A stretch of 35,746 nt of DNA from Bacteroidales bacterium (GTDB lineage Bacteria > Bacteroidota > Bacteroidia > Bacteroidales > PUMT01): NCBI GenBank assembly GCA_007132225.1, contig SLPB01000088.1, positions 1-35,746 on the forward strand, in the 5' to 3' direction. Shown in pieces: positions 23,811 through 32,841 of the stretch. Under the pieces are notes generated by a model. The model was not told the origin of the DNA and searched no databases. It saw only the letters and a program-made list of their open reading frames with translations. Every line of letters starts with the position of its first letter. Within the stretch, counting starts at the first letter, position 1. The position numbers and the translations under genes were made by a program.

Positions 23811-25052
23811 TCATTTAGGTTTGTTCTCTATATATTTTCCATAAGTAAGTACTCTCCAGATCCATTCCAGGGGCCCGAAACGAAAGATATTCAACCATAA
23901 TTTGCTTACAAGGATCTGGAACCCGAACACTGCAAATACTGCGACAGTGAGCATGGTAGCCCCGAAATATTCTCCCAGACCAAATCCAACCGAGTAAAAA
24001 AGGGTTATACCAAGAAATGACTGAAATATATAATTGGATAATGCGGTTCGGCCGACTGCATTAAAGTTGTTATCAATAAAACGTCTTAATCCGGTGCGGT
24101 ACAAAAGAGCAAAAGTAGCTGCATATGCTGAAGTTAGGCTTATATGTCCAAAAGTGTCCAGAGTGCCGCGAATTATAAAAAACATATCTTCCATTCCTGT
24201 ATCATGATCTATAGAGAAAAGAATGTTAATTGGTAATCCTATAATAAATCCTGTTATGGCGGTTTTTTTCAGAAAGGTATTATTTTCGTGAATCCGTCGG
24301 AACAGAATATTCCTTCCTATCCAAAGACCCAGTATAAACATCCCCAGTATTTTAACAATCCTGACATCGTGAGCGGTGATATACAATCTGAGAGCCGGCC
24401 CAATAGCGTTGAATCTCATTACCATAATCCATGATTCGTGACGTATGATCTCTGCCATATCATCAAAACTAAAAGTATCATTTTCATCTGAAGCTATGGG
24501 AAGACCCATTACCTTCCATTTATTTGAGAACCAGTCATGCAAATTGTTCGTAAATCCTCCATCGGTCAATTGAATATACAATGAGTATACACCGGGTATT
24601 AATAACACAATAAACGCTGTCCAGATGAGTCCGTTGTTGGATACATTCCTGAATAATAACAACAGGTATCCGCAAAGAGCATACATTACAAGAATATCAC
24701 CAAACCATATTCCCCACAAGTGTACGATCCCGATAAGCAGAAGGAAAAAAAGGCGCCTGCTGTAATGTTTAATAAATGACCGGTTGTCAGAAGAAGCCCT
24801 CACTATCTGTATGGCGAAGCCAATACCAAATAAAAGAGCAAAGAGTGTATAAAATTTTCCTTCAAAAAAAACGATATGGATCTGGTTAAATACCTTATCC
24901 CATTTAGTCAGCAACAAATTTTCAGGCGTTTCGTCGTAAATATATGCATATCCGCTAAAGACACGAATATTTATCATAAACATTCCGAAAACAGCAAAAC
25001 CGCGTAATGCATCCAGTAATTTAATTCGTTCTCCCTTAGTTACCGGCTTCAT
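23811..25052 (-). CDS. DUF418-family polytopic membrane protein (YeiB-like)
   Basis: A 413-residue inner-membrane protein with about ten hydrophobic segments. The opening RIKLLDALRGFAVFGMFMIN is the family hallmark (LDxLRGFA), shared with acyltransferase-3-type proteins. The C-terminal DUF418 domain is clear (NAVGRTALSNYIFQSFLGIT, then FGPLEWIWRVLTYGK). Function is unknown in the family; a role in envelope modification or transport of small acylated compounds is conjectural. It is upstream of the two serine hydrolases on the same strand, separated by 119 bp of AT-rich DNA. Confidence 0.93.
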   Translation of the reverse strand: MKPVTKGERIKLLDALRGFAVFGMFMINIRVFSGYAYIYDETPENLLLTKWDKVFNQIHIVFFEGKFYTLFALLFGIGFAIQIVRASSDNRSFIKHYSRRLFFLLLIGIVHLWGIWFGDILVMYALCGYLLLLFRNVSNNGLIWTAFIVLLIPGVYSLYIQLTDGGFTNNLHDWFSNKWKVMGLPIASDENDTFSFDDMAEIIRHESWIMVMRFNAIGPALRLYITAHDVRIVKILGMFILGLWIGRNILFRRIHENNTFLKKTAITGFIIGLPINILFSIDHDTGMEDMFFIIRGTLDTFGHISLTSAYAATFALLYRTGLRRFIDNNFNAVGRTALSNYIFQSFLGITLFYSVGFGLGEYFGATMLTVAVFAVFGFQILVSKLWLNIFRFGPLEWIWRVLTYGKYIENKPK

Positions 25053-25462
25053 CAGTAAATGTTTAATTTAATTAGTCGGTCTGATGGATATTACCATGAC
25101 AATATTTAACCCAGATGGTTTATTGACTTTCGGTTGATTCTTGATGTAATAAAAAGTTCTTTTAGCAATATTAGCCAGATGCGGAATTCATTGTATTTTC
25201 TCTGTCATCTTCTGCTTTGCACTTATGTAAAGTATCCTGGTGTTTTTTGATCGAATACTTTTTATCTGAGTACAGGTGGTATTTAAATGTCTTTTAACGT
25301 TAATATAAATTTACTAAATAATTAAATATTTCGAGACCAGGAATATCATTATTTTTGAAGGAAAAATCTCACGAACATCACCTTCAATAAAGCTGCCAAA
25401 AAACCAGGTTATAATTATGGCCTGCACCCGTTTGTCAGGTGATATTCCGGTAACCCCTATGT

Positions 25463-25521
25463 TACTGGGAGCTCTGGCACTGCTATCACTTTAAGACAGA
25501 GCGGTGTCAGAGCTCCCAGTA
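25463..25521. repeat. 18-bp imperfect inverted repeat with 23-nt loop
   Basis: TACTGGGAGCTCTGGCAC at 25463-25480 and GTGTCAGAGCTCCCAGTA at 25504-25521 are reverse complements at 17 of 18 positions. No T-run follows, so a simple terminator is unlikely. It lies just beyond the end of the ATPase remnant and could mark a rearrangement point or the end of a small mobile element. Confidence 0.7.
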
Positions 25522-25557
25522 CAATACATAAAATCTAGATGGCTATTATTACACCGT

Positions 25558-25755
25558 TTATGCTGGCAGCAGCGATGTATTCAGGATAGGTTCGCCCGGT
25601 TTTCTCGGCTGGCGTTCCATGATCTTTGCCTCCATCGGCTCAAAAGCCAGGGCCATGGCAAGGGTTACCGCGGTAACCATGTTGACCCACAGGATCTGAG
25701 CCGGGGTTATTTGTTGAGCTCCAGCATCGGATTGACGCAGCCTTGTCTCTAACAT
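25558..25755 (-). pseudogene. Fragment of a cation-transporting P-type ATPase
   Basis: The minus strand reads ITPAQILWVNMVTAVTLAMA, LAFEP and a PRKPGEPIL segment. This is the conserved sixth membrane helix and following loop of PMR1/PMA-type P-type ATPases, where N, T and the following acidic position take part in ion binding. Only about 50 codons remain and none of the phosphorylation or nucleotide domains is present, so the gene is dead. Confidence 0.8.
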
Positions 25756-26039
25756 CAGTTAACGCTCTAAATCCATTACAACTATTGTTTGTTTCTAAAG
25801 TAAACCCTATTTTTACGAAAGCTAACTTTTATAAAGCACTGTGGAATAATCTCTGTTTGCATTGACTAAAAAAGGATTAAATAAAAACGGTTTCGATGAA
25901 AACAGATTACCTGATATTCCGTAAAATCGAAAATATAAGTCCCGGAACAAATAAGACCCGCAATAAAACCGGATCCGGTATTATACTTTGTCCACTGGAC
26001 AGTTGAACCTGCTACTTGAGTAAGATTCTACAAGGTGAC

Positions 26040-26915
26040 ATGTATATGAACAAGAAAGCTATTTTTATCGGCAGGTCAACTATTGACCATACCTATTTAA
26101 TTGATTCTTTTCCTCAGGAAAACACAAAAGTGTTTGCCAGGGAATATTTAAGGCAGTTTGGCGGACCGGCTCTGAATGCAGCAATCACATTCAATATATT
26201 GGGTGGCCGTTCCAGATTGATTTCATATTTTGGAAACAGTAGTTCAATGATAAAGATAAAGGATGAATTGAAATCCGCATATGGTATTGATATACTCGAC
26301 CTTATTAAAGACAGCAGATATCAGATACCCGAATCCTCTATTTTTGTTTGTAAGTCAGGTACCAGAACAATAGTTAATTCTCCACGACAGGATAATAAAG
26401 AAGATATCTGTTATAAAAATCTGAACCTGGCCGGATCATCTGTCATTCTATTGGATGGTTTTGTGTTTTCCAATGACCTGAAAATAGAATTACTCGAAGC
26501 AAGGAAAAAGGGAGCAATAATCGTTTTGGACGGGGGAAGCTGGAAAAATGAAACTATAAACATCCTGGATACCGTTGATATTGCAATCTGCAGCAGCAAG
26601 TTCATGATGCCCGGTCATAATATGGATCAAACCATTTCATTTATGTTGAATAAAGGTGTTGATTTCATTGCAATTACAAATAATGAAAACGATATAATTG
26701 TTTATGAAAGCAACATTACTGCCCGGAAAATACCTGTGCCACAGGTAAATGCCATTGATACGCTGGGTGCAGGGGATGTCCTGCATGGAGCTTTTTGCTA
26801 TTATCTGGTTGAGGGGTATAACCTAAGAGAAGCACTTCATCGGGCTGCACAGATAGCCTCCAGATCATGTGGCTATTTTGGAACACACAAATGGAAGGAT
26901 TACAGTAACATCTAA
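26040..26915 (+). CDS. PfkB-family carbohydrate/nucleoside kinase
   Basis: A 291-residue ribokinase-like enzyme. The first PfkB signature is GGPALNAAITFNILGG near residues 43-58; the second, DTLGAGDVLHGAFCYYLVEG near 240-260, holds the catalytic aspartate (GAGD). The N-terminal beta-lid and FIGRSTIDHTYLID opening fit sugar kinases. The acceptor sugar cannot be told. A TTG-start form from 26016 would add eight residues; AAGG lies a few bases before the ATG at 26040, which is preferred (26046 is also possible). A strong hairpin follows the stop by about 95 bp. Confidence 0.9.
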   Translation: MYMNKKAIFIGRSTIDHTYLIDSFPQENTKVFAREYLRQFGGPALNAAITFNILGGRSRLISYFGNSSSMIKIKDELKSAYGIDILDLIKDSRYQIPESSIFVCKSGTRTIVNSPRQDNKEDICYKNLNLAGSSVILLDGFVFSNDLKIELLEARKKGAIIVLDGGSWKNETINILDTVDIAICSSKFMMPGHNMDQTISFMLNKGVDFIAITNNENDIIVYESNITARKIPVPQVNAIDTLGAGDVLHGAFCYYLVEGYNLREALHRAAQIASRSCGYFGTHKWKDYSNI

Positions 26916-27010
26916 AATTACAAAAACTACCTATAATATATTATTTTAGATATTACCACCTATGCATTAGCTAAATTCGAGCATTAATATTTTATCATTA
27001 TAAAAAAAGA

Positions 27011-27048
27011 TTTAGGGTAGGGATACTGTAGGGCATCCCTACCCTAAA
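27011..27048. terminator. Perfect 14-bp terminator hairpin between convergent genes
   Basis: TTTAGGGTAGGGAT at 27011-27024 pairs perfectly with ATCCCTACCCTAAA at 27035-27048 around a 10-nt loop. A-rich and T/A flanks on both sides suit bidirectional termination of the PfkB gene and of osmC copy 2. Confidence 0.85.
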
Positions 27049-27059
27049 TTAACTGATCA

Positions 27060-27506
27060 TCAGTTCACCAGATGCCTGATATTATAATTCAGTGGTGTTG
27101 AATTGGAAAGATTATCGTTCAGTGGACATCGATCCTTTACCTGCTCGAACAGCGTATCAATCACTTCCCTGGAAGCATCAGAGTCCAGGTCTATATCAAC
27201 ATTAAGAGATTCAAATCCGGCCCTGTCGACCGTAAGTAATCCAAATAACCTGTCCGGATTTATATCGCCGTTGATATTAATACTGATATTGTTGACGGTG
27301 ACCTGAAGTTCTTTGGCTACCAGATGGATCACCACATTAATACATCCTGCATATGCGGCCAGCAAGTATTCTACCGGGTTTGGAGCAACATCTTTTCCTC
27401 CAAATTCTTCGGGTTCATCAACTGTAAGGTTGAAATGCCTGGCCTTGCCGTCGTAACGGGTGGCAGTTATACTGTTACCGCTAATAGAAAAATTTAATTT
27501 ACTCAT
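27060..27506 (-). CDS. OsmC-family peroxiredoxin-like protein (copy 2)
   Basis: A 148-residue paralogue of the gene at 12112-12564 with the same spacing of motifs: KDVAPNPVEYLLAAYAGCIN (Cys55), DINPDRLFG, DRAGFES and DRCPLNDNLS (Cys127). Both redox cysteines are conserved, so peroxide reduction is plausible. It has no regulator gene beside it, unlike copy 1. The ATG start matches that of copy 1 residue for residue (MSKLNFSI against MSDLKFSI). Confidence 0.92.
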   Translation of the reverse strand: MSKLNFSISGNSITATRYDGKARHFNLTVDEPEEFGGKDVAPNPVEYLLAAYAGCINVVIHLVAKELQVTVNNISININGDINPDRLFGLLTVDRAGFESLNVDIDLDSDASREVIDTLFEQVKDRCPLNDNLSNSTPLNYNIRHLVN

Positions 27507-27995
27507 AATAATTGTGATTTTTGTTTAACATTTAGGTTTAATTAAAAAGCATACGGATAACTATAGCGTGATGCATGCCCTGCCGGCGCCCTGCTGGGAC
27601 GAACATCAAACTTTAATTGCCCGGAAAAAAAGTGAAATTTTAGTCTGATGTGCTTAAGACATACAGCACATCATGTCCATAACAGGAAAAGAAATTAGTC
27701 CTGCATAAGGATTTTGCGGATGATTTATCCTGGAAGATTCAAATATGTATTGTGATATATACATGGAGTGTCGAATTTCTTTTACAAAGAAAACTTATTT
27801 AATTCATATATGCAAATATATATGAAAAAATATATGTTGAATTTTGTATTTTATTGAATGGAGCCTCAGTGTTCAATTCCCTTACCCCACCAGTTTCTTG
27901 CTCTGATCTTTCTCTGAATTCCTTTAAATATATCCACATATAGATGCCATGATACTTAATTTCATAATGATATGAATCTTTATGAATTCATTATA
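27507..27995. other. Gene-free stretch between osmC copy 2 and corA
   Basis: No intact gene. A 24-base segment at about 27882-27905 (minus-strand reading KKLVG then stop) matches the very 3' end of the DUF3427 helicase remnant at 33534 at most positions and may be a second scrap of that family. A strongly AT-rich tract with ATATATG repeats lies near 27800-27835. Confidence 0.4.
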
Positions 27996-29048
27996 CTAAA
28001 ACCACTTTTTTCTCCTGAAGTAGAATAGCATTCCGGCACCTATCACCAGCATTATGAACAGCACCCCAAAATAGGCCCACGGCCAGTCAAGCTCAGGCAT
28101 GTAGGCGAAGTTCATGCCGTAAATGCCGGCTATAAAGGTCAGAGGAATAAAGATGGTGGCGATAATGGTAAGTACCTTCATAACTTCATTCATCCTGTTA
28201 CTGTTACTGGAAAGGTAAAGCTCAATAAGTCCGGCGGTCATCTCCCTGTTGGTTTCAACAGTTTCAATGATCTGTATGGTATGGTCGTACAGGTCCCGTA
28301 AAAAAGGTATAGTCTCATTCATTATGAGTGGCGAATCTGCCCGCTCGAGCTGGGTAACAACTTCTCTCATCGGCCAGATGGACTTCCTGAGCAGAAAGGT
28401 TTCCCTTTTCAGGATATAAAGTTTCATAAGCGTTTCCTGATTTGAACCCTTCAGCAGTCTGTCCTCAAAATCCTCCATCTGTTCACCTAGTTTTTCAAGC
28501 AGCAGGAAGTAGTTGTCAGCTATCACATCCAGAATGGCATAGGCGAGGTAATCAGCTCCTGCCTTTCTTATCCGGCCCTTACCTTTTCTTAACCTTTCAC
28601 GCAGGGGATCGAGCACATCCTCCTCTTTTTCCTGCAAGGATATGACATAATCGCTGCCGACGATCATGCTGACCTGCTCGGAATTGATAACATTCTCTGC
28701 TTCGTTATATGATAGCATCTTAAGCACAATGAAGAGGTAATTATCAAAAATCTCCATCTTAGGCCTCTGGTTGGTATTCAGGATATCTTCCAGCACAAGC
28801 GGGTGTATTTTAAAATATTCCCCCATCTTTGATATCAGTTTGCTGTCATGCACCCCTTTAATGTCGATCCATGTTATTCCCTCAGCATCCCTGTAAGGGA
28901 AGCAATTCTCAATATTTTCCGACTTAAGCTCCTTAAAGCTGTCCGGCCCGTAATCGATAATATCGATCATTATCTCCTCAATATGCTGTTTGCCTGTGAA
29001 TATAAGGCTCCCTGGCGGCAAGCCCACTTTCTTTTTAAACGTTTTCAT
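27996..29048 (-). CDS. corA: CorA-type magnesium/cobalt transporter
   Basis: A 350-residue pentameric inner-membrane channel for Mg2+ (and Co2+ or Ni2+). The large cytoplasmic N-domain occupies residues up to about 285 (for example KIHPLVLEDILNTNQRPKME), followed by a long stalk helix. The first membrane helix ends in the YGMNF selectivity motif, the loop reads AYMPELDWPWAY, and the second helix is followed by a basic tail (FRRKKWF). All essential parts are present. TTG at 29054 is a longer alternative; ATG at 29048 is used. It is a single gene. Confidence 0.95.
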   Translation of the reverse strand: MKTFKKKVGLPPGSLIFTGKQHIEEIMIDIIDYGPDSFKELKSENIENCFPYRDAEGITWIDIKGVHDSKLISKMGEYFKIHPLVLEDILNTNQRPKMEIFDNYLFIVLKMLSYNEAENVINSEQVSMIVGSDYVISLQEKEEDVLDPLRERLRKGKGRIRKAGADYLAYAILDVIADNYFLLLEKLGEQMEDFEDRLLKGSNQETLMKLYILKRETFLLRKSIWPMREVVTQLERADSPLIMNETIPFLRDLYDHTIQIIETVETNREMTAGLIELYLSSNSNRMNEVMKVLTIIATIFIPLTFIAGIYGMNFAYMPELDWPWAYFGVLFIMLVIGAGMLFYFRRKKWF

Positions 29049-29054
29049 AAGCAA

Positions 29055-29382
29055 ATATTTAGGTTAAGAAACCCACTGACTCCAATTACCGGGAATTAGC
29101 TAAAATGTTGAAGTTTATATTCCAGACTTAAAGAAACTAAAATTTTCTCATATTTGTTTTTTGATACAGACAATATTTGGCACAAGAAAACCTGAAGCTC
29201 AAGTCGCAACAGGTAACTTAACATGAGTATCAGCTTTCGAAAAATATTCTGTACAATACGGATTAAGACATAACGGGTCAGATATATAGAAATTTGGTTT
29301 GTCCAACTACCGGACAATATCAGACAAAAGATCAAAACCTTTTAGCCTAGCGAGTATGGAGCCCCTAAGCTGGAATAGGGAG
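29055..29382. other. Spacer between corA and truncated surface protein gene
   Basis: No supported gene. A small hairpin (TTGTCC and GGACAA around seven bases, about 29300-29319) and a bulged hairpin right after the truncated gene (about 29358-29386) are the only structures noticed. Confidence 0.4.
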
Positions 29383-29793
29383 CTAAAAGTAAAGCGAGAA
29401 ATAAATTGTCCCGCACGGGGCCAGCTGAGCCGGGGTATCATTAAAGCCAATTTGGATATTACTTGATTTTTTCCCGGTTTCATTAAACTTGTTCTCATCA
29501 TCGGTTCCGAAAAAGGTGGATTCAATATCATAATTAAGGTGCAACCCGGCACGTATGGCGGTATTATTCGAAGTGAAATATTTTCCAAACAGGTGGTAAC
29601 TACTGGCAAGATCAGCTGCTGGGGCAGTGTTTACATGAGCTTTTCCAAAAAAATTCCCCATATACTGAAAGAACGGATTGGCTGCTATTCCAACCCCGTA
29701 GTTACCGGCTCGGGGTCCGTACTCTGTAATTTCATCCTGGCTATAAAGATTAAGAGATAACATGAAAACACTAAAGAAGACAATTATTTTCAT
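29383..29793 (-). CDS. Short exported protein, probably a truncated outer-membrane barrel
   Basis: A 136-residue reading frame with a signal peptide (about 1-18, cut near LYSQ) followed by ITEYGPRAGNYGVGIAANPF and SSYHLFGKYFTSNNTAIRAG, the first strands typical of larger Bacteroidota barrel proteins of 200 or more residues. The last residues, GTIYFSLYF, resemble a terminal barrel strand. The middle therefore seems lost by a clean in-frame deletion, or this is a naturally minimal form. Functional status is uncertain. Expression is also possible as it has an intact start and stop. Confidence 0.55.
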   Translation of the reverse strand: MKIIVFFSVFMLSLNLYSQDEITEYGPRAGNYGVGIAANPFFQYMGNFFGKAHVNTAPAADLASSYHLFGKYFTSNNTAIRAGLHLNYDIESTFFGTDDENKFNETGKKSSNIQIGFNDTPAQLAPCGTIYFSLYF

Positions 29794-30120
29794 AATTTAA
29801 GATTTAAATTAATAAATAATTAGCAACTGTTTAATTACAGCAATAAACTAAAAATAGCCAGGAAATGAATAAAGGCCAGTATTGCGGGTTATTTGAATAC
29901 CTTATGCGGGTTGGTGCCTAAAAAGTTTCAATTAGAAACAACTGATCTCCGTTGGATTAAGAATTGCATGCTTCTAAAACTTTTTTTAACTTGCCTTGGG
30001 AAACAATATTTTTTTAAAACCTGGTTTTCCCTCTTTTCAAAATAATATTAACTTTTTGAGGAACACTATCTGTTTAAAGCTCTCTGCCGGTTGGTGTTCT
30101 TCCTTATGGAGGATAAAAAA
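29794..30120. other. AT-rich upstream region of the OmpA-family gene
   Basis: No gene is seen. TTAACTTTTTG near 30049 is close to the -7 box but has two extra bases. A GGAGG at 30108-30112 is an unusually strong Shine-Dalgarno sequence, eight bases before the ATG at 30121. Confidence 0.5.
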
Positions 30121-30981
30121 ATGAAAAACAAAAAAGTCAGCCTTTCATTGTTGGCAACTTTGATTATTGTTGCCTTTATTTCCCCTTTACTGGCTCAGGA
30201 GGTTACCGAGCATCCGCTTATCAGACCCTTCCCGGGTGCTGTTTTTGACCAGCAACGCTCGGAACAGGTTAATTTCGGTGAATTTGTGTTCAGAACAGGA
30301 ACTCCGCCCAGAAGCTACACCACCCAAAAAATTAAAGGTGAATATCGAAACCTCCGTTACTTTCTTTACAATCAGGACGGGTCACCCAACCGGGATGTAT
30401 CACAGCTTGAGTACTTTGAAAACTTCAAATCGGCTGCTCTTGAGAGGGGCGGTACAATTAAATGGGAAGATACTCATTACGGTCTGGTTTTCACCATCCC
30501 GAGAGAAGACGGGGGCATTACATGGTGCAGAGTACAGACATCAGTAAGTGCCGGCAGAACATCACTCGATATTATTGACGAAAAACCTCTGGTTACCACC
30601 CTCGAGTTCACACCTGCTGAAATGATGGCCGCCCTCGACTCTGATGGTAAAATCGCTCTATACGGCATACTATTTGATTTTGACAGGGCTACACTGCAAC
30701 AGGGATCAAGCAAACAGCTGCAGGATGTACTTTCACTGCTGGCCTTGAACCCGGAGCTAAGGTTGGAAATTCAGGGCCATACAGACAGCGATGGCAGTGC
30801 AGAATATAACCTGCAACTTTCACAGCAGCGTGCAGAATCAGTGCGGCAGTACCTTCTCTTGTTTGGTATTGAAACTTCACGACTTCAGGCAAAGGGATAT
30901 GGTGAGACAATGCCATTAGCACCAAATGACACCGATGATAACAAAGCAAAGAACCGAAGGGTCGAGCTTGTAAAACGCTGA
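30121..30981 (+). CDS. OmpA-family outer-membrane/peptidoglycan-binding protein
   Basis: A 286-residue exported protein. The signal peptide covers about residues 1-24 (ends PLLAQ). Residues about 25-165 form an N-terminal domain beginning EVTEHPLIRPFPGAVFD that resembles DUF4892-type domains. Residues about 175-285 form the OmpA C-terminal domain with the peptidoglycan-binding signature (LEIQGHTDSDGSAEYNLQLS, then RVEL), which holds diaminopimelate. The frame runs upstream to a TTG at 30091, but the strong GGAGG before the ATG at 30121 and the signal peptide decide this start. The broken paralogue at 15523-16196 lacks about 60 residues of the middle region. Confidence 0.92.
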   Translation: MKNKKVSLSLLATLIIVAFISPLLAQEVTEHPLIRPFPGAVFDQQRSEQVNFGEFVFRTGTPPRSYTTQKIKGEYRNLRYFLYNQDGSPNRDVSQLEYFENFKSAALERGGTIKWEDTHYGLVFTIPREDGGITWCRVQTSVSAGRTSLDIIDEKPLVTTLEFTPAEMMAALDSDGKIALYGILFDFDRATLQQGSSKQLQDVLSLLALNPELRLEIQGHTDSDGSAEYNLQLSQQRAESVRQYLLLFGIETSRLQAKGYGETMPLAPNDTDDNKAKNRRVELVKR

Positions 30982-31028
30982 AAATTCAAAACAGTTACCA
31001 ACTGTCTTTAGCATTTGGTTAGCTTTAA

Positions 31029-31055
31029 AGCAAGTGCCAGAAAACCGGAACTTGC
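31029..31055. terminator. Terminator-like hairpin after the OmpA gene
   Basis: AGCAAGT and ACTTGCT form a 7-bp stem around a partly paired loop, followed by ATTTT on the plus strand, about 50 bp after the stop. Confidence 0.45.
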
Positions 31056-31209
31056 TATTTTAAGACCATCAATAATCGGTGCTATGCCTGGCCTGGCTGG
31101 GTTTTAGACGGAAAGGGCCAAAAACTCGCATAACATAGACACCAGGTCATTCGTTCGACTTGCAAAACAATGGCCAATTAAGATATTTTTAAAATACAGG
31201 ATATGAAAA

Positions 31210-31611
31210 TCAAAAAATAAAAACAAATGCTGAGTCACGTCCCGTAAACTTCAGCCGAATTTCTGATTCAGTGAAATCCAATATACAATAGGCCTCGCCA
31301 GGGTATATTCCTGTAGCGTTTCCATCATTATCTACGGTAAAAATATCAGTATCTGTCGACCACCAGTTCCATTCCAGTCCCAGATCTAAACTTGAAATAT
31401 CTATTGTGTCTCCGTCGGATGTTACTCCGGCAGTTGAGAACTCAAATTGTTCTCCAACAGCAAATGATGCACTTTGAGGAATAATTACAATCTGTTCAAG
31501 ATCATTCTGAGGTTCAGGGTCATCTTCTTTATCACAGCCACTGAACATTCCCGCAACCGTAAAACCAAGCATGAAGATAATTAATCTTATTTTCCGGATT
31601 GATAGTTTCAT
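31210..31611 (-). CDS. Small lipoprotein with an Ig-like domain
   Basis: A 133-residue protein. The signal peptide ends in a lipobox-like FSGC (Cys near residue 26) followed by an acidic DKEDDPEP linker that is typical of Bacteroidota surface-exported lipoproteins. The rest (IVIIPQSASFAVGEQFEFST, then WWSTDTDIFTVDNDGNATGI) matches a single bacterial Ig-like (BIG2-type) domain. Function unknown. The ATG at 31611 is chosen over a longer frame because the signal peptide follows it directly. It is convergent with the OmpA gene and divergent from the YceI-like gene. Confidence 0.75.
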   Translation of the reverse strand: MKLSIRKIRLIIFMLGFTVAGMFSGCDKEDDPEPQNDLEQIVIIPQSASFAVGEQFEFSTAGVTSDGDTIDISSLDLGLEWNWWSTDTDIFTVDNDGNATGIYPGEAYCILDFTESEIRLKFTGRDSAFVFIF

Positions 31612-31755
31612 AACATTAATAGATTTGAGAATTAAACACAAATTAAATTATATTAAAATAGATTAAATAAATATAAAATTACGAATTATTATAAATAAAT
31701 CCAAAAAATGATAAATCTTTTAGAAAATAAGGTGACAGAATAATCAATAGTTCTG

Positions 31756-31763
31756 TAAATTTG
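31756..31763 (+). promoter_or_regulatory. -7 box of the YceI-like gene
   Basis: TAAATTTG matches TAnnTTTG and lies 22 bp before the ATG at 31786; the -33 position carries GGTGAC in place of TTG. Confidence 0.4.
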
Positions 31764-31785
31764 ATTTTTGAGAAAAGATGATAAG

Positions 31786-32409
31786 ATGAAATTACAATAT
31801 TTTATATGCGGATTTTTACTGGCAGTGGGCTTTCTTTTGCAAAATAATTTTGCAGCCGGCCAGGAAAAAATTTTGTCGGAAGCCGATTGTGAAAGCTACA
31901 TTGAAATCCATGGTTCATCAAATATCAATCAATTCCAACTGATTAACCACAATCCCAAAATCATCAGGCATTCTGGAGAAGACGAGGTGAATCAGGGTTA
32001 TCAACGTGTCGAAATTCCCGCGGATCAGTTTAAAGGCGACAATAACAGGATGCGCCGCGATTTTCTCGAAATGATCAATGCTTCCGAATATCCATTCATT
32101 ATTATGGCTATTGAACCGCGAAGTTTGGCTGAATGCAGGAAAATCAAGGGGGTATCTGATTTCAAAACAATAATCACCATAGCAGGGGTATCCCAAAACT
32201 ATGTCGTGCCTTGTGCAATCTACGCCTGTGAAAATTCAGGCTATGTGCTTCAAGGAAACCTTGAGGTGAAATTAACCGATTTCGGAATTGATCCCCCTAC
32301 CAAATTCTTTGGGATTGTAAAAGTTAACAACGAGGTCTTTATTGATTATGCTTTCAGGTTCCAAACCGATGATGACATCTTCCGGTCTGACATCACCCCG
32401 GAACCTTAG
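31786..32409 (+). CDS. YceI-like periplasmic lipid-binding protein
   Basis: A 207-residue exported protein with a signal peptide (about 1-26). The mature domain shows the YceI layout: IEIHGSSNINQFQL at the start, GDNNRMRRDFLEMINASEYP and FIIMAIEP in the middle, and KLTDFGIDPPTKFFGIVKVN near the end, where the family motif is a fixed LTDFG-type phrase. YceI proteins form an extended lipocalin-like tube that binds isoprenoids. The ATG at 31786 is used; an upstream TTG frame adds six residues with no support. Confidence 0.85.
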   Translation: MKLQYFICGFLLAVGFLLQNNFAAGQEKILSEADCESYIEIHGSSNINQFQLINHNPKIIRHSGEDEVNQGYQRVEIPADQFKGDNNRMRRDFLEMINASEYPFIIMAIEPRSLAECRKIKGVSDFKTIITIAGVSQNYVVPCAIYACENSGYVLQGNLEVKLTDFGIDPPTKFFGIVKVNNEVFIDYAFRFQTDDDIFRSDITPEP

Positions 32410-32800
32410 GATATTCTGGCTCCAACGGTATCATTTCTTTCTGGGCCACTGATTGTCATAGATAAATACCTTGGTTTAAGGCTTTTCTGAAAACCGGTTG
32501 AGATCCACGTAAAGTGTGTGCAATTAAGATATACAATTTCCTTTCCGGGAATAAAAGCCTGCTGAAAACAGGGTTTTCCGCTTTCATCATCTATTGGAAG
32601 GACGCCGATTCTGAAAGGGAAATACAGATTGTGCTGCCGGAAGTGGTTTTTGAGAAGGGTGGGGGGGATGTATAATTAACGCACATTACTCAGCCATCGT
32701 AACTCAGAAGAAGAGGATTGATTGAGGCACCTCTAACAATTCCATCAGTTGCTAATTAATCCTAAGATTTGTAACTTAATATTTAAAAAAATATTCTTTA
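32410..32800. other. Spacer before the toxin-antitoxin pair, with a possible gene scrap
   Basis: One plus-strand frame, 32514-32675, reads AIKIYNFLSGNKSLLKTGFS, AFIIYWKDADSEREIQIVLP and EVVFEKGGGDV before TAA. It looks protein-like but starts with no ATG and is unrecognised. A run of seven Gs lies at 32661-32667. CTCTAACAATTC near 32730 recalls the start of some integron attC sites but has no matching partner downstream. Confidence 0.35.
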
Positions 32801-32837
32801 TTAAAGTTGCACTTTGGGGCAACTTTAATTATCTTTG
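32801..32837 (+). promoter_or_regulatory. Promoter and palindromic operator of the higBA pair
   Basis: TTAAAGTTGC at 32801-32810 and GCAACTTTAA at 32819-32828 are exact 10-bp inverted arms with an 8-bp spacer. They cover the region between a TTG (-33, 32807-32809) and TATCTTTG (-7, 32830-32837), spaced 20 bp, which is the consensus distance. A protein bound to the palindrome would block RNA polymerase. The start codon lies only four bases after the -7 box. Confidence 0.8.
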
Positions 32838-32841
32838 CAGT

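Larger units (their letters stand above)
25053..26039. other. Gene-poor region with an ATPase scrap and an inverted repeat
   Basis: Apart from the P-type ATPase fragment and the 18-bp inverted repeat listed separately, no coding region is supported. A TACTTTG at 25984-25990 could be the -7 box of the PfkB gene, about 50 bp before its start; it is followed by the small palindrome GTCCACTGGAC. Confidence 0.5.

Noticed and set aside
29096-29335. Minus-strand 79-codon frame between corA and the truncated barrel gene
   Set aside because: Leu/Ile/Ser-rich with no signal or domain; probably non-coding AT-rich DNA.
32730-32745. attC-like start (CTCTAACAATTC) before higBA
   Set aside because: No complementary GTTRRRY site or hairpin arm was found within 150 bp, so it is probably coincidence.
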